From assembly GCA_000169075.1 (NCBI GenBank), contig AAVT01000001.1:372001-436000 (forward strand): a stretch of DNA of 64,000 bases, given 5' to 3'. The first letter of the stretch is position 1. Each line of letters opens with the position of its first letter. This document shows, one piece after another, positions 45,644 to 54,723 of this stretch. Source of the DNA: a marine gamma proteobacterium HTCC2143. Its GTDB lineage: Bacteria > Pseudomonadota > Gammaproteobacteria > Pseudomonadales > Dasaniaceae. The notes below the pieces were generated by a model that did no database searches, was not told the origin of the DNA, and worked only from the letters and a program-made list of their open reading frames with translations. Position numbers and translations under genes: made by a program.

Positions 45644-46321
45644 TTAACGCGCGATAGTATCGATAATATCTAGCAATTGTTCGACGCTGGGTCTTGTCTT
45701 GTAATCTAAAGAGGTATGCGCCCATTTCACCACTGCATTTTTATCAACAATATAGGCAGCAGTGACGGCGATTTTGTGATGATTTTTACCAGACCATAGC
45801 TCCAAATCGATACCGTATTTTTTATATCTTTCAAAGGTTGCATCATCGACATCTAAAACTACTTCAAATGCATTGTGGGCGATTAAGTCTGTATCTGATA
45901 AAACCGGGAAGGGGATTTCATAGGTTCGTTGCGCCAACGCTGCAGCATCTGTTTTGTCCACACTGATCAAAATAGGGGTAATTCTTCGCTGTTGAAATTC
46001 TGGCCATGCCTGCGTTAATTGGCGTATCTGGACATTGCAGTAAGGGCACCAGCCACCACGATAAAATACTACCAAAGTATCACCCATCGACTGTATATCT
46101 TTAAGGGTGACCGTTTTATTGTCATGGGTGCTAATGGAAAAATCAGCTACGGTACTGCCTATCGCCAGCCCTATATTGTTCTCTCGTGTGCCAAGCTGTT
46201 GTTGACCGGTAACCGACAGCGCCGGATTTTTCGATGGGATCTTAAGTTCAGCTGTAACAGCCATGCTGAGCAATATAAGCGGTAATGCGATTAAAGATTT
46301 GCTGACGGCGCGATTTAACAT
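45644..46321 (-). CDS. exported redoxin (AhpC/TSA-like) with CxxC active site
   Basis: A 225-residue secreted thiol redoxin. Signal peptide LNRAVSKSLIALPLILLSMAVTAE; redoxin domain (about 55-220) with the motif FYRGGWCPYCNVQIRQL, then VFYRGG and ILISVDKTDAAAL. The active site is the Cys form of the GHWUPYC motif in the gene at 8610-9371, with the same RGxW context. The ATG at 46321 has AGAAGG five bases upstream; the frame extends to 46351. It probably reduces peroxides in the periplasm. Its neighbours are MDR enzymes on the same strand. Confidence 0.9.
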   Translation of the reverse strand: MLNRAVSKSLIALPLILLSMAVTAELKIPSKNPALSVTGQQQLGTRENNIGLAIGSTVADFSISTHDNKTVTLKDIQSMGDTLVVFYRGGWCPYCNVQIRQLTQAWPEFQQRRITPILISVDKTDAAALAQRTYEIPFPVLSDTDLIAHNAFEVVLDVDDATFERYKKYGIDLELWSGKNHHKIAVTAAYIVDKNAVVKWAHTSLDYKTRPSVEQLLDIIDTIAR

Positions 46322-46441
46322 AGTGACCTTCTTAGGCATTGGGCTGCTCATGATGAATTTAAAAAAACCACAAAAAAATTAACCGAGTTGTATCGACCCA
46401 CATCTGCGCTGCTGCGAGTGCGGGTCAATAGCTTACAACGA

Positions 46442-47404
46442 TTATGGAAGCAGAGTTACCCGTCCAACAGCCTTACGACTTTCGATAAATTCATGAGCCG
46501 CAGCGGCTTCAGAGAGTGGAAATTGTTTGTCCAGAACGACCGTAAGTTCGCCCGCGGCAATATCGGCAATCAGTTGGTTGATTATTGTCTGGACTCGGTC
46601 TGTACGGATTTCTGCACCTAGAAAAACGCCGTTTATGCTCTGGTTACCACCCATGAGACTGCCTAGGTCATATTTAATGACTTCCCTACCAGCACCACCG
46701 ACGGTGGATAAACGACCACGATACGCCAGACTATAAATACTTTTTTGCATCGTCGGTCCACCTACAGGGTCAACAATCACATCAGCACCTTTGCCGTGGG
46801 TCAGTTCTTTAACGGCAGTTACCAAATCGTCCTCTACATAATTAATACCGTGATCCATTCCCAAGGCCGCTAATTGTGCGAGCTTCTCGCGACTGGATGC
46901 CGTTGCGATAACGGTAGCTCCGGCCCGCTTGGCAAGTTGGATCGCCGCCAAACCAACAGCACTTGCTCCGGCTTGCACCAATACTGTTTCACCGGCTTTA
47001 AGGCGACCATGCTCAAACAAACAATCGTGAGCCGTTCCAAAGGGAACAGGTATTGCAGAACCTATTTGATAAGTCATTTGATCAGGTATTTTCCAAGCGC
47101 TAGCCATATGTACTGCGCGCAACTCTGCGTGGGAGCCGTCGCCCATCACCGTAGTGACACGATCGCCTATAGCATGACCCTCAACATCGGCACCCATTTC
47201 GATGATTTCACCGGCAGCCTGATATCCGACTATGTGCGGCGTAGTCCGTAACGGGCCACCGAGTCGATTCAGTGTGTCACCACCCTCAATACTGACACAG
47301 GCAACTTTAATCAAGATGTCCTTTGCCTTAATAACTGGATCGGGCACGTCTTCGTAGGTCAATACCGATGGAGCACCGTTTTTATAATAAACTGCTGCTT
47401 TCAT
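46442..47404 (-). CDS. zinc-free MDR oxidoreductase (quinone reductase-like)
   Basis: A 320-residue reductase. Motifs are MKAAVYYKNGAPSVLTYEDVPDPVIKAKDILIKVACVSIEGGDTLNRLGG, PHIVGYQAAGEIIEMG, VQAGASAVGLAAIQLAKRAGATVIATASS and VDPVGGPTMQKSIYSLAYRG. NADPH-dependent, cytoplasmic, no signal peptide. GGAG lies before the ATG at 47404. It is 30 nt downstream of the signal-peptide MDR gene on the same strand, so the two are probably co-transcribed. Confidence 0.9.
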   Translation of the reverse strand: MKAAVYYKNGAPSVLTYEDVPDPVIKAKDILIKVACVSIEGGDTLNRLGGPLRTTPHIVGYQAAGEIIEMGADVEGHAIGDRVTTVMGDGSHAELRAVHMASAWKIPDQMTYQIGSAIPVPFGTAHDCLFEHGRLKAGETVLVQAGASAVGLAAIQLAKRAGATVIATASSREKLAQLAALGMDHGINYVEDDLVTAVKELTHGKGADVIVDPVGGPTMQKSIYSLAYRGRLSTVGGAGREVIKYDLGSLMGGNQSINGVFLGAEIRTDRVQTIINQLIADIAAGELTVVLDKQFPLSEAAAAHEFIESRKAVGRVTLLP

Positions 47405-47434
47405 TGTTAACTCCTTGTTGTGAATTGATAATTT

Positions 47435-48535
47435 TTAGCGGCTTACACGCAATATAATTTTACCTTTGACTACACGATCTTCTATCAACTGATGCGCCTG
47501 AGCTGCGTCCGACAATGGCAGCGTCTTCCAAACCATAGGACTTATCTGTCGACCATTGGCCAAGCTAAATAGTCTAGTGACGTCTTCGCGATACCACTTT
47601 GGATGTTCATCGCGCATATCAGTGATTGAATAAAAATCAACGGTTTTCTCATCATCTGGAAACAGCCGCCACATCCATTGTTTCCATTGCCAACTGAGAA
47701 ACTCACCGAGAATATCACCCATACCGCCTGCTTCGCCGAATAAGCTAGCGTTATAAAAACCATAAACGACCAAATGGCCCGAGCCGTTTAGTGTTTCGTA
47801 AGAGCGCTTAAAATTATCGACACTAATGGCATCAAATACGACGTCAACTCCTTTGTTGGCAGTGAGTGCCATAGTGCGTTCGACAAAGTCCTCGGTTTTA
47901 TAATCGATAGCCTCTACACCTAACGATTTAATATAATCTTGCTTGCCTGTAGATGCTGTGCCTATCATATTCACTCCCGCGACCTTCCCCAGTTGGGCTA
48001 GCGCGGTACCTACCGCACCACTGGCACCATGGATTAAAATAGTTTGTCCAGGTTTTACCTTAGCGGATCGATGCAGCATCTGATAAGCCGTGGTGTATGA
48101 TAAAATTAAAGCCACCGCTTGTTCTTCATCCAAGCCATCAGGCACGACAACTAATTCGCTGATCGGCCGTACAGCATACTCAGTATAAGCCCCCCACACC
48201 GTTAAGGCAGCTACTCGCTGGCCCAGTTCGAAGTCGGAGACGCCTTCGCCGAGCTTATCTACAATACCAACAAGATCATAACCCGGCACCAGCGGTGTAT
48301 CGCTGGGTGCGCCGGCATACATACCCTTGCGTACCATTACGTCAGTAAAAGAGGCGCTGGCTGTCAAGACCTTAACTCTTATTTCATCGGGTCCGGGCTC
48401 TGGTAACTGTTGCTGGGTTACCATTTTCATCACTTCCGGACCACCGAACTCAGTGACGACTACCTGCTGGTAACTGGCGCTAAGTGCAAAAGAGTTTAAG
48501 CTCAAAAGACATAGCATGAGTAATAAGTATTTCAT
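47435..48535 (-). CDS. MDR oxidoreductase with a signal peptide
   Basis: A 366-residue protein that begins MKYLLLMLCLLSLNSFALSAS, a clear Sec-type leader, then a zinc-free MDR domain (about 28-360): VVVTEFGGPEVMKMVTQQQLPEPGPDEIRVKVLTASASFTDVMVRKGMYAG, PLVPGYDLVGIVDKLGEGV, IHGASGAVGTALAQLGKVAG. NAD(P)H is not expected in the periplasm, so the leader is a puzzle, or it may be a membrane anchor. It precedes the MDR gene at 46442-47404. The gene at 18534-19619 shows the same oddity. Confidence 0.88.
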   Translation of the reverse strand: MKYLLLMLCLLSLNSFALSASYQQVVVTEFGGPEVMKMVTQQQLPEPGPDEIRVKVLTASASFTDVMVRKGMYAGAPSDTPLVPGYDLVGIVDKLGEGVSDFELGQRVAALTVWGAYTEYAVRPISELVVVPDGLDEEQAVALILSYTTAYQMLHRSAKVKPGQTILIHGASGAVGTALAQLGKVAGVNMIGTASTGKQDYIKSLGVEAIDYKTEDFVERTMALTANKGVDVVFDAISVDNFKRSYETLNGSGHLVVYGFYNASLFGEAGGMGDILGEFLSWQWKQWMWRLFPDDEKTVDFYSITDMRDEHPKWYREDVTRLFSLANGRQISPMVWKTLPLSDAAQAHQLIEDRVVKGKIILRVSR

Positions 48536-48992
48536 TGACAGACCCTGAAATTTACGAAATATTTGTACGATGGCAAGCTATTTGATAAGGCCCTTAGCCT
48601 GCCACAAAAGGGGTCTACTTTAGCCTTTATTCCAGCAAATTTTTATGTTTTTAAATGCTGCTTCTTTTATGCATCGGCGTTTTCTAAAGTAATACCCAAC
48701 TGAATAAAAGGACCGCAATATCCTGGACATGATCCAGAAACGCTTACGATATGTCGATTTTCCAATGACTGAATAGCGTGATCACTCAGATGCAATAACC
48801 TGGTATTCCTAAACCGGTATTCATTCTCTCTGCCTATCGCCCTGCTAGATGGTCATGATACCGCTATTGTCTGGCGGTCACGCATGGCCAGTGAGTATGG
48901 CATTAGTAATACACTACAAATATGAGTGGCCAGCGCAATTTTTGGACTCATTGTTTTTATCGATGAACATCGATTACGCCGATTCACCAACG
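48536..48992. other. 457-nt intergenic region, nothing recognised
   Basis: Lies between the IorB-like gene and the signal-peptide MDR gene, which run in the same direction. No frame with recognisable sequence, and no obvious hairpin or T run. Confidence 0.3.
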
Positions 48993-51257
48993 TTATAAGC
49001 GAATGGGTAAATCACGAACTCTCTTGCCGGTGGCTGCAAATATCGCATTGCCTATCGCCGGCGCTACTGCAATCATAGGAGGCTCACCGAGACCAGTGGG
49101 GAACTCTGTACTATCCATAAAATGAATATCGAGTGCCGGCACATCTGCCATTCTCAGTGGCGTATACGTATCTAGATTGTGATCGTTCACTTCGCCATCA
49201 ACGAACTCGGTACCCTCGTAAAGCGCAAGACTCAAACCCCATAGAGTCGCTCCCTCAGCTTGAGCCATAGCGCCGTCTGGCGAAATAACCGTACCGCAGT
49301 CAATTGTTTGCCAAATCTTCTTAACATTGATCTCGCTCGACTGAATATCAACTGCAACGTGCACTACGCAGGCAGTCCAGGTTGGCATCCGGCGTTCCTG
49401 ACCTTGAGCAATAGCAATGCCCAAGCCTTCTCCAGCTGGCAATTTTTTCCCCCAACCAGATCGCGCTGCCACGTCCCTAAGCACTGCCGCTAACCTCATT
49501 GCACCACCCACAGAGTCGGGCGCACTACCGGCGTTTTTACCAGCTGCATCAAGATGTGCCAAACGAAACTCAACAGGGTCGGTGTCAGATAGCTGCGCCA
49601 ACTCATCCATAAAGGATTCTACTCCCCAACCAATCCAGCCAGGCCCAACTGAGCGTAGCCATCCTGGCAAAAACGTTTTCTGCGCCAACTCGTTGTTAAC
49701 AGCACGCACGCGATGGCTGGGGACGGTGTACCAAAAATCAGCACCGCCGATCGAGAATGGGTCGTACTTACCGTTACCATCAACGGCATCGGACAAGAAA
49801 AAATCTGCCATCGTCAACGTTGGCCAACCCGCCGCCGCCGCATGATCAAGACCTGTCAGGCTTCCGTCGGTATCAAAGTAGGCATCAAATTTTGCCACCG
49901 AGGGCGACCGAACACAATCGAAGCGGCTATCTTCGGCACGCGGGAATATCAGCTTAACCGGTCTACCAAGTTCGCGGGCGGCAAGTGCCGCCGGAATCAT
50001 TTGGTCTCCATAAAGACGACGACCGAAGCCACCACCGAGGTAGTACTGATGAATAATGATGTCAGATTCCGGGACCCCCAGAGATTTCGAAAGTACCGGC
50101 AGGATCAACGATTGCCACTGGTTACCCGCATGAATGTGAAAAACACCGTCGATATACTCCACGAGCGCATTTTGAGGTTCAAGCGTCAAATGCAGCGCAG
50201 TACCGGTCCGGTAAGTAGCCGAAAGAGTTTGTACCGCTGTTGCCTGCGCCTCTGTAATGTCGCCCTCATTCACAGCCAACACACCGCTGCTAGGGTCTTC
50301 GACCAGCGTCTCGCCAGCTGCGAATATGTCGGCCTCGCTAACATAATGAGTTGGCCCTGCTTGCCAGTTTACCGTCACCGCTTTTGCAGCCTGTATTGCG
50401 CTCGGGAAACTATCCGCGATAACTAGAGCCCAGCCTTGAATAACCGCGGCCGGGTCCCGGAGAGTCAACGTTTGCAAATAACCGGGAACGCCCTTCGCAG
50501 CTGAATCATCAATGGAGACGATTGAGCTACCGTACCGTGTGGGAGGGATCAACGGGTGTGCATACACCATACCCGGTAATTCTGCGTCTAAGCCGTAAAC
50601 GGCAGTACCTTGTGTTTTTGCAGGCACATCGAGCGCGGTGACAGGCTTGCCAATTAGAGTGCGCTGTGACGCTAGCTTAACGGGCATAGTGGCCAGTTCG
50701 TCTTCACTAAAACTGCGACTAATATCGCCTTTAGCGACGATATTGGCAAACGACAGCTGCCTGTCACCTGCCACCACATGGCCCTTCAAAACTTTACAGA
50801 GAGACTTATCAACCCCTAACAATTTTGACGCCGCCTCGATCAATATTGTGCGCCCCGCGGCACCCGCTTGTGATAACTGAGTGAATGAAGTCCATACCGA
50901 CCACGAGCCACCGGTAACCATCGCACCCCACTTTGCAGCAGTGTCGACATGCGTAATTGACACCTTAGACCAGTCGGCGCCAAGTTCGTCCGCGATGATG
51001 CGCGCCAGTGCCGTACCAACATGCTGGCCCATTTCGGCTTTGCTGATATTAATATTAATCAACCCAGCGCTATCAATCTCAAACCAGATATTGGGTGAAA
51101 AACTGCGACTAGCGCCACTGGCGCGAAGGTCACTAATTGCTGTTTCTTCGCTACAGCCCGGCAATACGATACCGACACCCATGACCAGACCAGTACTGAC
51201 TGAACGAGCGAGAAAGCTGCGACGACTGAGTAAGTGGGACCGTTTTAACAGGGCCAT
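48993..51257 (-). CDS. xanthine dehydrogenase family molybdopterin-binding subunit (IorB-like)
   Basis: Catalytic molybdenum subunit of an aldehyde oxidase/isoquinoline 1-oxidoreductase type enzyme, 754 residues. A Tat signal is at the N-terminus (LSRRSFLARSVSTGLVMGVGIVLPGC), so the complex is periplasmic. Motifs are YYLGGGFGRRLYGDQMIPAA, SVGPGWIGWGVESFMDELA, and the catalytic Glu in GLGEPPMIAVAPAIGNAIF. It is a normal length for IorB. The ATG at 51257 lies 3 nt after the stop of the 2Fe-2S subunit gene, so the two are translationally coupled. Electron-transfer cytochrome is not visible nearby. Substrate probably an aldehyde or N-heterocycle. Confidence 0.9.
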   Translation of the reverse strand: MALLKRSHLLSRRSFLARSVSTGLVMGVGIVLPGCSEETAISDLRASGASRSFSPNIWFEIDSAGLININISKAEMGQHVGTALARIIADELGADWSKVSITHVDTAAKWGAMVTGGSWSVWTSFTQLSQAGAAGRTILIEAASKLLGVDKSLCKVLKGHVVAGDRQLSFANIVAKGDISRSFSEDELATMPVKLASQRTLIGKPVTALDVPAKTQGTAVYGLDAELPGMVYAHPLIPPTRYGSSIVSIDDSAAKGVPGYLQTLTLRDPAAVIQGWALVIADSFPSAIQAAKAVTVNWQAGPTHYVSEADIFAAGETLVEDPSSGVLAVNEGDITEAQATAVQTLSATYRTGTALHLTLEPQNALVEYIDGVFHIHAGNQWQSLILPVLSKSLGVPESDIIIHQYYLGGGFGRRLYGDQMIPAALAARELGRPVKLIFPRAEDSRFDCVRSPSVAKFDAYFDTDGSLTGLDHAAAAGWPTLTMADFFLSDAVDGNGKYDPFSIGGADFWYTVPSHRVRAVNNELAQKTFLPGWLRSVGPGWIGWGVESFMDELAQLSDTDPVEFRLAHLDAAGKNAGSAPDSVGGAMRLAAVLRDVAARSGWGKKLPAGEGLGIAIAQGQERRMPTWTACVVHVAVDIQSSEINVKKIWQTIDCGTVISPDGAMAQAEGATLWGLSLALYEGTEFVDGEVNDHNLDTYTPLRMADVPALDIHFMDSTEFPTGLGEPPMIAVAPAIGNAIFAATGKRVRDLPIRL

Positions 51258-51259
51258 GA

Positions 51260-51718
51260 TCAGACCTCCTCGACATTAGCAGCGCGCTTAATCGCTTTGT
51301 GAATGCGCGTATAAGCCATGCAACGGCAAAGGTTGCCATTCATCGCAACATTAATATCCTCATCAGTCGGCTTCGGGGTATCTGCTAGAAGTTGTGCCGC
51401 CTGCATGATTTGTCCAGACTGACAATAACCACATTGCGGAACTTGCTCTTCGACCCATGCAGACTGCAAGGCCTTACCGGCAATGGAGTCGAGCCCCTCA
51501 ATCGTGGTAATACTGCGACCTTTTGCGGCGCCTAGTGGCGTGACACAGGAACGGACCGCTGAACCATCAAGGTGTATGGTACAAGCACCACATTGGGAAA
51601 TACCACAGCCAAATTTTGTACCCTTGAGTTTGATTTCATCGCGAATCACCCACAGTAGTGGCGTCTCCGGCGGGCTTTCCGATCTGATGATTTCACCATT
51701 CACGCTAAACTGAATCAC
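51260..51718 (-). CDS. (2Fe-2S)-binding subunit of the molybdenum hydroxylase (IorA-like)
   Basis: A 152-residue ferredoxin-like subunit with two [2Fe-2S] sites: the plant-type motif CGISQCGAC (about residues 38-46) and the second pair CGYCQSGQIM and NLCRCMAYTRIHKAI. It passes electrons from the molybdenum site to an acceptor. A GTG start at 51718 has GGAGTAGGTC upstream. It is the first gene of the IorA-IorB unit. Confidence 0.92.
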   Translation of the reverse strand: MIQFSVNGEIIRSESPPETPLLWVIRDEIKLKGTKFGCGISQCGACTIHLDGSAVRSCVTPLGAAKGRSITTIEGLDSIAGKALQSAWVEEQVPQCGYCQSGQIMQAAQLLADTPKPTDEDINVAMNGNLCRCMAYTRIHKAIKRAANVEEV

Positions 51719-51918
51719 GACCTACTCCCCTATTATTTTATCGACTTGAACACTATCCCAGACCTGAATCATCTGCTCATTGAATATACACCCAAGCCGG
51801 AATCTTTCACAACTTCACACTATTCTAACAAAGTAACCCGACCGAGTTGCCGAGAGAGTTAAATAGCAAACTGCCATCAACCTAACGCGAAAGAATGCCG
51901 CTTTTTTCGTCACCATGA

Positions 51919-52734
51919 TTAATCGGAACTTTCACGGTCCATGTTTGTAGATTCAAAGATCTTATCTGCATTGCCCTCGATAAAACCATCAAAAAGGCGG
52001 CCTTGAGCGTCTTCAAATCGTTTGGCAAACTCATAAAAACATGACGGGATATTTTGAACGTGACCACAGCCATAAGTCACATTAATTCGATCAGCTAATG
52101 TCGAAGCCTGAATAAGTAGGTCTGATGGAACCCCCTTAATTTCACCGCCAGCTTGGTTAATTAAGTAACCATTTTCTTTTAGCAAGGCAATGACTTGTTC
52201 GAGCTCAACCAGCTGTTTCAGATGATTAACGCTTACTGTAAAATGGTTAACCCGAAGCCCCATAGATACTAGCCATGCGGCATATTCACTCTCCTGTAAA
52301 AGCCGACTATAGTCTGTGTAAGGGATAGGTTTCCATAACAAACCTTCAGCAAAAATCTCCGGGCCTTCTATAACATCTGCAGATATTTGCTCGACGAGCG
52401 ATGATAGGATTTCTTGCGCCTTCTTACTCAGTAAATCGCGTCTCAGCTCGCTAAGAAAAATTCTCGGAAGATCCGCTTCAGAGTGACTATAACTCCGCGC
52501 AATCAATTTTTTCTCTTCAAAATGATAGGTATTTTGCCGCCGATATCCCATCTTAAGTATCACTGGTTCCAAATGATCTAGATCAACAGGTGAGTCGGAA
52601 AATGTTCTAAAAGCGACGTGATCATTGAACACGGTTTCGCCTAGCCCGGTGAAAATATCCTGTATTTTCTGTGCCTGTGGTGCTATCTGAACATAATCCT
52701 TCCAAAGCATGTCGAAAAAGCTGTCTACTTTCAT
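51919..52734 (-). CDS. DUF1338 protein, 2-oxoadipate dioxygenase/decarboxylase (HglS)-like
   Basis: A 271-residue VOC-fold protein of DUF1338. The predicted metal ligands are present: H39 in NDHVAFRTF, H164 in VNHFTVSVN and E235 in FYEFAKRF, matching the His-His-Glu of HglS. Larger HglS proteins (about 460 residues) convert 2-oxoadipate to D-2-hydroxyglutarate in lysine catabolism. This shorter form has the core only. The ATG at 52734 has AGGA upstream; the GTG further out (52758) lacks one. It is divergent from a TctCBA transporter and a D-2-hydroxyacid dehydrogenase, which fits a pathway link (inference). Confidence 0.85.
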   Translation of the reverse strand: MKVDSFFDMLWKDYVQIAPQAQKIQDIFTGLGETVFNDHVAFRTFSDSPVDLDHLEPVILKMGYRRQNTYHFEEKKLIARSYSHSEADLPRIFLSELRRDLLSKKAQEILSSLVEQISADVIEGPEIFAEGLLWKPIPYTDYSRLLQESEYAAWLVSMGLRVNHFTVSVNHLKQLVELEQVIALLKENGYLINQAGGEIKGVPSDLLIQASTLADRINVTYGCGHVQNIPSCFYEFAKRFEDAQGRLFDGFIEGNADKIFESTNMDRESSD

Positions 52735-53104
52735 CACGGTTCCTGATTTTTGAGTCACTTGAGCCCGCGATGCTAATCATCCATCTCACATTAGTAAACT
52801 ATAACTTTCTTTTATGCGAAATATTTTTTCCTGTGGGTTCGAGCTGAACGGACCCCGCAAGTCGCTTTAGCAACAAAAAACTGGATTTACAACGGTTTTT
52901 TTGGGTTAAGATCTGACAGCGTTACGTTTTTTTATTGGTTTTTGAAACAGGTAGCATAAGTGCTGCAGCGCGATCATGCCATAGTTTAAAACTCTCAATC
53001 TCCGCCGCTATTCAGCAACCCGAAGATAATAATGTATACTGCATTTCATTTGACGAGACTATATTCTGTATTTGAAGAATTGATAGTACAGATGGATTAT
53101 ATTT
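52735..53104. other. 370-nt divergent promoter region between the DUF1338 and tctC-like genes
   Basis: AT-rich region with no open frame of interest. It should contain the promoters of both divergent units. Confidence 0.35.
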
Positions 53105-54088
53105 ATGCAAAAACTAGCCAGCGCATTGTTCAAGGGTCTTATTGTCAGCGGCCTAACGACTTTGATTTGCGCCACCGCCAATGCCGAAGTATGGCCGTCA
53201 AAGACTATTAAGTTGATAGTGCCCTATTCTGCCGGCGGCTCGACTGACATTACAGCACGAAAAATTGCCGACCTACTAAAGAAAGAATCAGGTTACAGTA
53301 TCGTCGTAGAAAATCGACCCGGGGCGGGCTCAACCAGAGCAGCAGGTCAACTATCGAGAGGGCGCAATACGGGTCATACCGTGCTTATGGCCTCCCCTGG
53401 TCATATCTTAGGTCCAACGGTATATCCTCGATTAAAATATGACCCCATTGAAGACTTCAAATTCATTCGCCGAATTATGGCTACACCCAATGTTATGGTT
53501 ATACCCGCAAGCGCCCCCCATCAAAATGTCAAAGAGTTTGTGAGCGCCGCAAAAAGTCAAGAAATGACCTTCAGCTCACCGGGCCTTGGAAGTTCAATCC
53601 ATATGTCGGGCGAGTTCTTCAAGAACTTAACCGATACTCAACTGACACATGTTCCTTTTCGCGGTAGTAGCGAAGCGATACCAGCATTGATCTCGGGTGA
53701 TGTGGATGTCTCTTTTGAAAACCTGACGGCAGCACTCCCTTACATTCAATCGGGAAGACTCAGGGCCCTAGCAGTCACCAGTAAGATACGCTCGCCTTTC
53801 TTACCCGATGTGCCGACGATGAGCGAAACCGGCGTAGGTTTGGGTCTAGAAAATTTTGTAATATCTTCATGGTTTGGGCTAATTGCTAATAAATCCTTCG
53901 ATGAGGGTGCCTCGAAAACGTTACAATCACTACTCGATGAGATAGTCGCATCACAGAGCTTCACTGATTTTTTAGCACAGCGGGGAGCCATTGCGGCAAC
54001 AGAGAGTGGTGACGATTTCAAAGCCTTTATCATCGATGAAACAATTAAATGGTCTTCCGTCACTAAGCAGGCTGACATCAACTACTAA
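53105..54088 (+). CDS. tripartite tricarboxylate transporter solute-binding protein (Bug/TctC family)
   Basis: Periplasmic binding protein of a TTT importer, 327 residues. The signal peptide is about residues 1-27 (cut after ATANA). Bug motifs are WPSKTIKLIVPYSAGGSTDITARKIADLL, VVENRPGAGS and FSSPGLGSSIHMSGEFF. The TctB and TctA genes follow. Such proteins bind di- or tricarboxylates and other small organic acids. With the adjacent dehydrogenase, 2-hydroxyglutarate or a related acid is a candidate. Confidence 0.92.
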   Translation: MQKLASALFKGLIVSGLTTLICATANAEVWPSKTIKLIVPYSAGGSTDITARKIADLLKKESGYSIVVENRPGAGSTRAAGQLSRGRNTGHTVLMASPGHILGPTVYPRLKYDPIEDFKFIRRIMATPNVMVIPASAPHQNVKEFVSAAKSQEMTFSSPGLGSSIHMSGEFFKNLTDTQLTHVPFRGSSEAIPALISGDVDVSFENLTAALPYIQSGRLRALAVTSKIRSPFLPDVPTMSETGVGLGLENFVISSWFGLIANKSFDEGASKTLQSLLDEIVASQSFTDFLAQRGAIAATESGDDFKAFIIDETIKWSSVTKQADINY

Positions 54089-54238
54089 TCTCAATGCGTA
54101 TATCGAATTCTTCGGCTAAAGAAATTTCGTGCTTTGCTTGTCAAAATCATTGAGGTCTGGATAGAATCTAAACACGGCTTACGTGAATTTATTGATATAG
54201 CCATTCATCTACAACTATGAAAGAGAGCCGCTTGTGTT

Positions 54239-54709
54239 ATGCCGTCCTTACTGAATAGAAATATGCTGATCGGCCTCTTTATGGCTCTGCTATCTCTGTT
54301 GTTTATCTTGTACATTGCACCAGAGTACATTGAAGAACCTGGCTTTATTAAAAATCCAATCATGTCGCCTAGATGGCTACCGATGATAATGGGCTCGTGC
54401 GTATTCATTCTGTCATTGACCCTCTGTTTTCAAGAATGGCTAAGCTCCTCGAAGAGTATTGACCCTGTAAGCAAAGAGCGCTCTATCGATGTAGTCGTAC
54501 TCATCGCAGTTCTAATAGGCTATGTACTCGCTTTCGAAAGATTGGGGGCAGTATTAACCGCGATTGTCGCCTGCCTAAGTCTTTTTGCGTTAAGAGCCCG
54601 ACGCTCGATGGCACTGTATCTATTGGCAATGATAATACCCATTGCCGTCTACTTTTTCTTTACCGAATTTTTAAATGTCCCGCTTCCTCGCGGCATTTTT
54701 GACGACTGA
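54239..54709 (+). CDS. TctB-family small membrane subunit of the TTT transporter
   Basis: A 156-residue membrane protein with four hydrophobic segments (MLIGLFMALLSLLFILYIAPEYI, LPMIMGSCVFILSLTLCF, DVVVLIAVLIGYVLAFERLGAVLTAIVACLSLFALRA, MALYLLAMIIPIAVYFFFTEF). Length, place and pattern match TctB/YtnP-like subunits, which are poorly conserved. It is 15 nt upstream of TctA. ATG at 54239. Confidence 0.85.
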   Translation: MPSLLNRNMLIGLFMALLSLLFILYIAPEYIEEPGFIKNPIMSPRWLPMIMGSCVFILSLTLCFQEWLSSSKSIDPVSKERSIDVVVLIAVLIGYVLAFERLGAVLTAIVACLSLFALRARRSMALYLLAMIIPIAVYFFFTEFLNVPLPRGIFDD

Positions 54710-54723
54710 AGCAGCGGATTGTA

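Noticed and set aside
49413-50426. Plus-strand frames of 142 and 237 codons
   Set aside because: Antisense to the well-supported IorB gene.
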